This document shows, piece by piece, positions 41,358 through 47,205 of a stretch of 47,205 nt of DNA (its first letter is position 1; each line of letters opens with the position of its first letter). Where the stretch lies: NCBI GenBank assembly GCA_938038735.1, contig CALHSW010000011.1, forward strand, positions 1 to 47,205. Direction: 5' to 3'. The position numbers were made by a program, and so were the translations under genes. Below the pieces are notes generated by a model. It was not told the origin of the DNA. It searched no databases and worked only from the letters and a program-made list of their open reading frames with translations. The stretch comes from an uncultured Bacteroidia bacterium. GTDB lineage: Bacteria > Bacteroidota > Bacteroidia > Bacteroidales > CAJPTX01.

Positions 41358-42620
41358 TTAATCCTCACGTATAGCTATGGCGGGGTTTATCCGCACCGCT
41401 CTACGCGCCGGCAGCCACACCGCTATCGCGATTACCACGGCAAGCACTAGGCAGGTCGCGCCTAACGCTATCGGCACGCGCCATGAAAACTCCATCCAAT
41501 TCAGCTCCGCCACATCGTATACCTGTAGCAACCATAATCCCAGCGCCACCAGCGGAAGGCTTAGCAACAGCAGCAAAAGCCCCTCGCCTATATACCTCCA
41601 TTGCAATGCCCCGCGCGTATCTCCTAGTGCCATTCGCACCCCGATCTCCCCGCGCCGCTGCTGCGTGCGGTACCAAAATGCTCCCACTACGCCTAAAAAG
41701 GCGCATAGCAGGAGGAACGCAGTGTTTAGCGTCCCCAGGCGCCGCCCCACCACGATGCCTCGCTCGTAGCCCGCCTGAATATCCGCCATGCTATGTATCC
41801 CAAAAACTATCACGTTATCCATACGCATATCGCCCATGATCTCCCGCTTAAAATGCTCGGCGAAATTATGGTCAGCCGATGCTGTCACGCGTATTGTAAA
41901 CTCCATCCACTCTATCGCACCGTCTATGTATCGCCCAATCTCATCCATAACCATGCCCACGGGGATAAGTATATGCCGTGTGTTTAAAGTTTGCCGCGAA
42001 GAGCGAAGTCCTATTGCCACCGCCCCGCACTCCAACCCATCTGTTTGATCTGGATGTTGGAACACCTTTTGCCCCACCGCGGCATGGGGATCCTCGTAAT
42101 TCAGCATTGTTGCCACACGCTCGCCTATAACCACGGTGTTCTCCTCCAAGGCACGCACCACGCTCTCTACATCTCCATCTATATCAGCTATACGAAACAC
42201 CCGGGGAAAACCAGTTGAAACGACTCGCTGAAAGGCATATACGCCTAACGTATCCCGGTACAGCTGTTGAAAGCTCGAATTGCCAGTGAAGGGAATGGAG
42301 TTATGGCTAAAACTTACCGCCTCCACTCCGTCCAAATGCGATAGCCGCTCCAAAAGCCGTTTAGCCGCCTCTACTATGGGGTAGCGTACCGTGGTATCGG
42401 TTTGCGCAACGTACCCCGTCCCTTCTTCTGGAATCGCCATCAGCTGAAGGCGGTACACGTGCTCTGTATCAAACCCCAAAGGCTCTCGGTAGCACCGCTC
42501 CTTGGTTACAAAATCATCTACCATATAGCCCACAAATATCCCCACCAGCACTAGTTCCACCCACAGCGCAACATTCTGACGCCACTCGCGGAGTATTACC
42601 GCTATTGTATGCTTTAACAT
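41358..42620 (-). CDS. ABC transporter permease, MacB/FtsX type (A-type, first copy)
   Basis: The 420-residue protein has the same plan as 38756-40003: N-terminal helix (about 20-38), periplasmic core beginning 'EPLGFDTEHVYRLQL', and three C-terminal helices ending PARRAVRINPAIAIRED. The region 'TLNTAFLLLCAFLGVVGAFWYRTQQRRGEIGVRMALGDTRGA' (split by membrane edges) is the FtsX helix and coupling loop that touches the ATPase. It has no fused ATPase, so it depends on the separate subunit at 43968. Confidence 0.9.
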   Translation of the reverse strand: MLKHTIAVILREWRQNVALWVELVLVGIFVGYMVDDFVTKERCYREPLGFDTEHVYRLQLMAIPEEGTGYVAQTDTTVRYPIVEAAKRLLERLSHLDGVEAVSFSHNSIPFTGNSSFQQLYRDTLGVYAFQRVVSTGFPRVFRIADIDGDVESVVRALEENTVVIGERVATMLNYEDPHAAVGQKVFQHPDQTDGLECGAVAIGLRSSRQTLNTRHILIPVGMVMDEIGRYIDGAIEWMEFTIRVTASADHNFAEHFKREIMGDMRMDNVIVFGIHSMADIQAGYERGIVVGRRLGTLNTAFLLLCAFLGVVGAFWYRTQQRRGEIGVRMALGDTRGALQWRYIGEGLLLLLLSLPLVALGLWLLQVYDVAELNWMEFSWRVPIALGATCLVLAVVIAIAVWLPARRAVRINPAIAIRED

Positions 42621-42653
42621 CTACTCTTCCTCCTGTTTAGCTTCTACCACGGC

Positions 42654-43946
42654 CTATTTTCTGGTATTCAACGACTCCACTATCGGCCTCCGAGAAATCC
42701 ACCACGAGGGCAGCAGCACCGACAGCACATTGAGAACGAAGGAAAATAGCAGCACGAGCCCAAACTCCCTAATCGAAAAAATGGCACCCAACGGTAGCTT
42801 GTCGTACAGCGCGGCACTGTATATTGACTCCAATGCGTAGCTATCAAAAAAGGTGGCCCGCAGCGCATACGCACCCGCTAAGGCCAAACCAAGCCCTAGC
42901 ATCCCGCCGCAGAGAGTCTGCACTAGGCTCTCCGAAAACATCTGCCACATGAGCTGCCACGGCCGTGCGCCGTACGTCTTCCTCACCCCTAGCTCCACGT
43001 ACCGCCTGCGCATGCGTGCGCTCGCAACGGCCATTAGATTAACCGCCGGCACCAACAGAATAATGAGCATCTTGATGTAGAACTGCCGCATTGCGCCTTG
43101 CACATCGGGAGCCTCGTTGCTCCATACCCTATAGCTTACCGTGAGCTGATCGTCTGGCTGCCCTCGTAGATTGGCCAAACGGGACCCCGTCCCTTTCATA
43201 GCCGCATTGTGCTGCTCATTGCGCGCAATGATCTGCGCCCGCACGCTCTCCATATTTCTTCGGCTGTCCACCAGGAAACACGCATTGGCCGTGCCGCAGT
43301 GCGGGTCCCACTCCATCTCGGCCATGCATGTATACGGCATATATAGCTTCGCGTAGCCTTCATAAACGTAGCTCGACGCATCGCGCACCACGCCGCATAT
43401 CGTTACCAACTTAAAACTCACCTCTATTTGCTGCCCCACGGCACTTTTCTCTCCAAAGAGACGCCTCGCCAACGACTGCGATACCACTGCAATGGGCATC
43501 CCCGCTTCCACCTCGGCCTCCGCGAAGGGGAGCCCCTCCACGAACTCAAATTCAAACACCTTCCAGTAATCCGCATTAACCCCTTTGTAATCAACCGTTT
43601 CAAACGACTTTTCACCAGCCACAGATACCACCTTCGGGCCTGAGTTAGTATAGATGGCCTCCGCCACCACGTGCTCTAGCCCCTCAAACTCCTTCAAATA
43701 GTTTGGATTGCAATGGCTATTTGACCCCGTTCCTATTCCCTGCTCCTCATCGTAGCTATTCATTGTCTTTATATATAAATAGCGGTCGCGGTGCACCGAT
43801 GGGTAGAACGGCGCCGTGCGCACCCGCTCCTTCATCACGCTCATCATGAGCATTCCTATTGCCAGGGCTGTGCCGAGAATCCCCACTATTGAGAGAACTG
43901 GACTCTCGCGCAGCAGGCGCCAGGTTTGACGTAGCATTCGTTTCAT
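42654..43946 (-). CDS. ABC transporter permease, MacB/FtsX type (B-type, first copy)
   Basis: The 430-residue permease starts at the ATG at 43946 (MKRMLRQTW), which has a GGGAGG 9 nt upstream; a TTG two codons earlier is less likely. An N-terminal helix (about 18-36) is followed by the periplasmic core and three C-terminal helices ending ISRRPIVESLNTRK. The coupling loop carries 'RRRYVELGVRKTYGARPWQL'. It follows the ATPase gene by 21 nt and is the partner of the A-type permease after it. Confidence 0.9.
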   Translation of the reverse strand: MKRMLRQTWRLLRESPVLSIVGILGTALAIGMLMMSVMKERVRTAPFYPSVHRDRYLYIKTMNSYDEEQGIGTGSNSHCNPNYLKEFEGLEHVVAEAIYTNSGPKVVSVAGEKSFETVDYKGVNADYWKVFEFEFVEGLPFAEAEVEAGMPIAVVSQSLARRLFGEKSAVGQQIEVSFKLVTICGVVRDASSYVYEGYAKLYMPYTCMAEMEWDPHCGTANACFLVDSRRNMESVRAQIIARNEQHNAAMKGTGSRLANLRGQPDDQLTVSYRVWSNEAPDVQGAMRQFYIKMLIILLVPAVNLMAVASARMRRRYVELGVRKTYGARPWQLMWQMFSESLVQTLCGGMLGLGLALAGAYALRATFFDSYALESIYSAALYDKLPLGAIFSIREFGLVLLFSFVLNVLSVLLPSWWISRRPIVESLNTRK

Positions 43947-43967
43947 CTTCAACGCCTCCCCTAAAAT

Positions 43968-44639
43968 TTACGCCACCTGCGCCCCATCAAGCAACCGAAC
44001 GATACGCCGCGTCTCATTGGCCTGCTCCTCGTTGTGCGTCACCATCACTATCGTGCTCCTATCCTCCCGGTTCAGCTGGTGCAGCAGCTCCATAATCTCG
44101 CCCCCCATATGCGAATCAAGATTCCCCGTGGGTTCATCGGCAAGAATTATTGAGGGTCGTCCTACAATGGCACGGGCTATCGCCACCCTTTGGCATTGCC
44201 CCCCAGAGAGCTGCGAGGGAAGATGGTTCCGGCGGTGCGACAGCCCCACGCGGGCAAGCACCTCCTCTATTCGTGCCTTGCGTTCGCTTCGTGGCACTTT
44301 ACCGTATAGCAACGGCACCTCCACATTCTCGTACACCGAGAGCGACCCTATCAAATGGAAGCTTTGGAATACGAACCCCAAGTTCGCGTTACGAAACCTC
44401 GCCTGCTCCTTGGCTGACATGGTTGACACCTCTTGCCCCCGCAAGATAACCTTGCCCGATGTGGGGCGATCGAGCGTACCCATCACATTAAGCAACGTAC
44501 TCTTCCCGCACCCCGATGGCCCCATTATCGAGATGAACTCCCCCTCCTCAACCTCTAGGTTGATATTCTCGAGAGCTATCGTCTCCACTATATCGGCACG
44601 ATACGTCCTGTTGACGTTCTCCAAGCGTATTATTGACAT
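43968..44639 (-). CDS. ABC transporter ATPase, MacB/LolD type
   Basis: The 223-residue ATPase has Walker A GPSGCGKS at residues 40-47, a Q-loop at 'FVFQSFHLIGSL', the signature LSGGQCQR, Walker B IILADEPTGNLD and the switch His in VTHNEE. This is the MacB/LolD/FtsE class that powers mechanotransmission-type transporters with FtsX-fold permeases. It is the only ABC ATPase in the operon for four permeases, and may also serve the lone MacB permease at 17452. Confidence 0.95.
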   Translation of the reverse strand: MSIIRLENVNRTYRADIVETIALENINLEVEEGEFISIMGPSGCGKSTLLNVMGTLDRPTSGKVILRGQEVSTMSAKEQARFRNANLGFVFQSFHLIGSLSVYENVEVPLLYGKVPRSERKARIEEVLARVGLSHRRNHLPSQLSGGQCQRVAIARAIVGRPSIILADEPTGNLDSHMGGEIMELLHQLNREDRSTIVMVTHNEEQANETRRIVRLLDGAQVA

Positions 44640-44657
44640 GGCTTCTACTATGTTAAT

Positions 44658-45902
44658 TTATCGTAATTTCAACTTATTAGCATTTCCTAAAACCTTCGCG
44701 TCGCTCACCACCACCTCTTCGCCTTCGCGCAGCCCGCTGACCACCTCCACGTAGTCGTAGTTACTCTCGCCGAGCCGCACCGACCTACGCACGATATTTC
44801 CGCCTTCCACCACGAACATCTCGTAAATCCCTGGCTTCGTGTAGTAGCTTCCATTGGCGATGCGCAGCGCGTTGAGCCGCTTTGAGGCCTGTATGAAGAG
44901 ATCCACGCGCAGCCCCGGCCTGAGCTGTTGCGATGCGGAGTCTGACAGCTGCACCCGCACGCCGATAACCCCATTTTTAGAGGTGGGGGCAAGCGATACC
45001 ACTGTGCCCTCCAGCTGCTTCGTGCCGCTGCGCACCTCCACCCGTTGCCCCGCAGCCACACGCCCAGCGTAGCTATCGGGCAGCTCTCCATCCACCCGCA
45101 ACCGATCCATCGCCGCCACCGTGGCCACCTGCTGCCCAAGCCCCACCTGCGACCCCACCTGCGTGTTGATGAACGTAATCACCCCGTCTATCGGGGCGGC
45201 AATCTTTGCCTCCTCCAGCGTTTTGGCCGCCAAATCGTAGTTCTTCCGGGCAATCCTCGTCTCCAGCCCCTTAATATTGTCGCTTGCGCGCGCGATGCGC
45301 TGCGCATTGACGATCCGTTCCTTGAGCTGATTTGCCTCCAGCTGCAGCACCTTCAATGCGATCTCCACGGCCTGCACCTTGCCGGGCGTACCGCCCCCCA
45401 CGCTATCCATGCGCCGCTCGTTGCGCAGCTCCGTTGCCTTCTGCTCTATCTTCATCTCGGCCACCTCTAGCTGCATTTTCATATCGCTTACCGTGGAGGC
45501 CGACTGCGCACGGAGTTGCTCCAGCTCGTACTCCTTCATCTCAAGCTGCTCGGCGTACCGCCCTGCCTCTAGCTGCGTAGCGGCCAAATCGAGCTGTAGC
45601 AACGCATCGCCCGCCCGCACCGAGTCGCCATTCTGCCTATACGCTTGCAGTATGCGCGATGCAATGGGACTCACCACGGCGTACTCCACAGCCGGCACCA
45701 CCACGCCGCCAGCCTTCATGGAAACATCTAGCGCCCCCCAATCCACCTCGCTAAAGACCAATTCGCTGCGCCGAACCCCATTTGAAAAAAGGTACAGCAG
45801 CAGCGCGGCTACCAACGCCACGCCGCATAGCACAGCCAAAACTACCAGCATCCTCTTCCGCTTCTCGCGCCGCAACACGCTCTTTGGTACTTCCCTATCC
45901 AT
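44658..45902 (-). CDS. MacA/RND-type periplasmic adaptor (HlyD family)
   Basis: The 414-residue membrane fusion protein has one N-terminal helix (about 17-40), a split lipoyl domain (SRILQAYRQNGDSVRAGDALLQLD and 'AAPIDGVITFINTQVGSQVG'), a long alpha-hairpin (about 115-225) with heptad pattern, a beta-barrel domain, and a membrane-proximal domain 'YYTKPGIYEMFVVEGGNIVRRSVRLG'. It links the inner membrane transporter to an outer membrane channel. It is the first gene of the operon, 18 nt before the ATPase. No TolC-type gene follows in the window. Confidence 0.93.
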   Translation of the reverse strand: MDREVPKSVLRREKRKRMLVVLAVLCGVALVAALLLYLFSNGVRRSELVFSEVDWGALDVSMKAGGVVVPAVEYAVVSPIASRILQAYRQNGDSVRAGDALLQLDLAATQLEAGRYAEQLEMKEYELEQLRAQSASTVSDMKMQLEVAEMKIEQKATELRNERRMDSVGGGTPGKVQAVEIALKVLQLEANQLKERIVNAQRIARASDNIKGLETRIARKNYDLAAKTLEEAKIAAPIDGVITFINTQVGSQVGLGQQVATVAAMDRLRVDGELPDSYAGRVAAGQRVEVRSGTKQLEGTVVSLAPTSKNGVIGVRVQLSDSASQQLRPGLRVDLFIQASKRLNALRIANGSYYTKPGIYEMFVVEGGNIVRRSVRLGESNYDYVEVVSGLREGEEVVVSDAKVLGNANKLKLR

Positions 45903-46098
45903 TTCTCTCTTCAGTTTTACACCCTATGCCAACGATTGGCAAAGCCAATACCAAAAAGCTAATCGCCTCACTACAAAAGCACTAGAAAAATAAGCAGCGT
46001 CCGAAATCGGACACTCCCCCTAAATCCGAACATCACGTAAGATGTCGGGGCAAACACACCCATATCCGCCCCGACGCTGCCGCCAACTAGCAGCCCAT

Positions 46099-46133
46099 GC
46101 CGCCCCGTCCGTAGGACGGCCCCGCAATGGGGC
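46099..46133 (+). repeat. Composite palindromic repeat, copy 3
   Basis: GCCGC then the CCGTCC-GTA-GGACGG hairpin at 46105-46119, joined to a GCCCC/GGGGC hairpin (46119-46133) not found in the other copies. Confidence 0.75.
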
Positions 46134-46194
46134 AACCCGCGCAGTGCTCCTATCCAATTCCCCATGCCGAACTTACGTATGCAATATGCCGCTA

Positions 46195-46285
46195 AGGTCA
46201 GTCTTTCAGACTGCTTTTGCCCTTTGGGGCAAAGTGACCGGGGGTTTGAAAACCCCCGGCTATCCAAAGACCGTCCTGCGGACGG
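46195..46285 (-). repeat. Composite palindromic repeat, copy 4 (inverted)
   Basis: A reversed full-length unit: CAGTC/GACTG hairpin, GCCC/GGGC hairpin, the CCGGGGGTTT/AAACCCCCGG hairpin, spacer, then CCGTCC-TGC-GGACGG. The loop of the last hairpin has changed (TGC for TAC) while both arms stay paired. Confidence 0.82.
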
Positions 46286-46526
46286 AAACGCAGCGGCTGC
46301 GCCGCCCCCTTTTAAATATCTTCGTTTGCAATAGCGTGGGCAACCGTAGGTGGATACCTCTACATTCCAAACCTACAGCAGCAAGGTTGTGCGCATTATG
46401 TTGTTGCAGCAACGGTCATCCATCCCCTGTCGCAACGCCGATTTAAATCCTCATAAATCTGCACACACTGCCACCGAACCCGCACATACAATACGCCCCA
46501 TCCCAGCATATATTTTCGCACAAAAT

Positions 46527-46625
46527 GCCGCCCCGTCCGTAGGACGGTCTCTCAATAGCCGGGGGTTTTCAAACCCCCGGATTCTTGCCTGAAAGGCAAG
46601 CCAGTCTGAAAGACTGACCCGCGTG
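46527..46625 (+). repeat. Composite palindromic repeat, copy 5 (most complete)
   Basis: In order: CCGTCC-GTA-GGACGG, spacer tctctcaatag, CCGGGGGTTT/AAACCCCCGG with a 2-nt loop, GCCT/AGGC, and CAGTC/GACTG, ending 'acccgcgtgacc'. All arms are intact. It defines the unit. Confidence 0.85.
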
Positions 46626-46750
46626 ACCGACCATGAACATATCGTCACCCTCTGCCTTGCAGAACCGCCTCCGCAAGACCTCCATAACTTCTCCATAACC
46701 TTGCACACTATGCCCCCCCCTTGCCCCGCACAGATTTTCGCCACCCATAC

Positions 46751-46803
46751 AGCCCAGCCCGTAGGACGGTCTCTCAATAGCCGGGGACCTTTAGCCCCCC
46801 GGC
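46751..46803 (+). repeat. Composite palindromic repeat, copy 6 (decayed)
   Basis: The first hairpin has lost its left arm pairing (CAGCCC for CCGTCC), the spacer is identical to copy 5, and the second hairpin is imperfect. Confidence 0.75.
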
Positions 46804-46869
46804 CTACTCCCATATGGCATCTCGCATTTCCCAACGGCAGCGGGAGAACGCATTAACCACTAAAATACA

Positions 46870-46877
46870 TACCTTTG
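46870..46877 (+). promoter_or_regulatory. Bacteroidota -7 element (TACCTTTG) for the restriction-modification gene
   Basis: An exact TAnnTTTG match 24 nt before the ATG at 46902. Confidence 0.6.
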
Positions 46878-46901
46878 CATTAGAGTTAAGGCGCACGCAG
46901 C

Positions 46902-47205
46902 ATGAAGTACAAGAACATCCCCGAGGAGGAGCTGAAAACCAAGGTGGGGCTAGATTGGTTCTCCAAGTTTGACTTCTCCGTCATCACCGGCAACATCGAC
47001 TTCTCCCTCTACCCCAAGGCCACAGGCCCCGGCGAGCGGGTTCCCCTCCTCTGGGCCGAGGCCAAAACCGGCGACTACGACCTCGCCGCCGCCTTCGTCC
47101 AGCTCGTCCTCACCCTCGGCCGCGCCCGCACCTTCGCCCGCATCCTCCCCCCCGCCTGGCTCGCCGCCTTCGACGGCCGCAAGATCGCCTTCGTGCCCTG
47201 GGCCT
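46902..47205 (+). CDS. N-terminus of a probable type IIG restriction-modification protein (runs off the window)
   Basis: Only 101 codons are visible. The peptide begins MKYKNIPEEELKTKVGLDWF and continues with an acidic residue in 'GNIDFSLY', then LLWAEAKTGDYDLA, then 'QLVLTLGRARTF...PPAWLAAFDGRKIAFVPW'. The D...ExK pattern (ID then EAK) fits a PD-(D/E)xK nuclease core. The 'Q-LTLG-A-TF' and 'PP-L-AFD--KIAF-P' phrases resemble the N-terminus of large Eco57I-like enzymes that fuse nuclease and N6-adenine methylase. The start is supported by the promoter at 46870. Third codon positions are almost all C or G, more extreme than in the peptide locus. The methylase motifs would lie beyond the window, so the assignment is tentative. 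Confidence 0.6.
   Translation, partial: MKYKNIPEEELKTKVGLDWFSKFDFSVITGNIDFSLYPKATGPGERVPLLWAEAKTGDYDLAAAFVQLVLTLGRARTFARILPPAWLAAFDGRKIAFVPWA

Larger units (their letters stand above)
45903..46901. other. Repeat-rich intergenic kilobase
   Basis: About 1 kb between the efflux operon and the restriction-modification gene. It holds four copies of the composite hairpin repeat (46099, 46195, 46527, 46751) separated by related C-rich, A-rich spacer sequence. The short open frames crossing it read through the palindromes and give low-complexity, RG-rich products. I accept none as a gene. Confidence 0.7.

Noticed and set aside
45971..46834. Several 80-134 codon open frames on both strands
   Set aside because: They read through the palindromic repeats, giving low-complexity products with recurring RG-rich phrases. 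No start signals.

Overview
The window looks like a chromosomal segment of a Bacteroidales-type bacterium (phylum Bacteroidota). I infer this from several things seen together: many TAnnTTTG (-7 type) promoter elements a short distance upstream of genes, a MurF-alanine racemase fusion, a gingipain-family (C25) protease with a type IX secretion C-terminal domain, an S46 dipeptidyl peptidase, and large carboxypeptidase-regulatory-domain beta-barrel outer membrane proteins. Lineage below order level cannot be read from the sequence. Both edges of the window carry the same composite palindromic repeat.

Layout. 1-430: repeats and a tRNA-Pro. 541-1831 (minus): cytidine deaminase and an exported coiled-coil protein. 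2073-3548 (plus): a lipoprotein with a thioredoxin-like C-terminus. 3659-13438 (plus): a putative RiPP (ribosomally made, modified peptide) locus, consisting of outer membrane barrel 1, an 85-residue precursor with a double-glycine leader and a twice-repeated aromatic-R-C-x-C core, a hairpin, a radical SAM/SPASM maturase, outer membrane barrel 2, a C39-peptidase ABC exporter and a very short HlyD-like membrane protein. 13442-20255 (minus): M16 peptidase, C25 protease, a lone MacB-type permease and Xaa-Pro aminopeptidase. 20774-25603 (plus): S46 dipeptidyl peptidase and MurF-Alr. 25672-29762 (minus): two near-duplicate methyl-accepting chemotaxis proteins. 30380-33040 (minus): tsf, rpsB, rpsI, rplM. 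33176-37739 (minus): EamA transporter, SpoIID-like protein, lpxB, a small membrane protein, surE. 38004-38601 (minus): rpmA, rplU. 38756-45902 (minus): a MacA-like adaptor, a MacB-type ATPase and four half-size permeases in an A-B-A-B paralogue order. 45903-46901: about 1 kb of repeat-rich DNA. 46902-end (plus): the start of a probable type IIG restriction-modification protein.

How the parts may work together. The plus-strand locus 3659-13438 has what is needed to make, modify and export a cysteine-containing peptide: precursor, rSAM enzyme, leader-cleaving exporter, and two barrels that could carry or recognise the product at the outer membrane. Its unusual points are the 155-residue stand-in for an HlyD adaptor and the flanking barrel pair. 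The minus- and plus-strand peptidase genes between 13.4 and 22.9 kb suggest a peptide-using lifestyle, with extracellular C25, then S46, M16 and aminopeptidase P. The ribosomal, lpxB/surE and MurF-Alr genes are ordinary housekeeping. The four-permease ABC system is probably an efflux or lipoprotein/lipid transport machine, and no TolC-type protein is visible in the window.

No database search or folding was run. Family names rest on recognised motifs and remembered family features.
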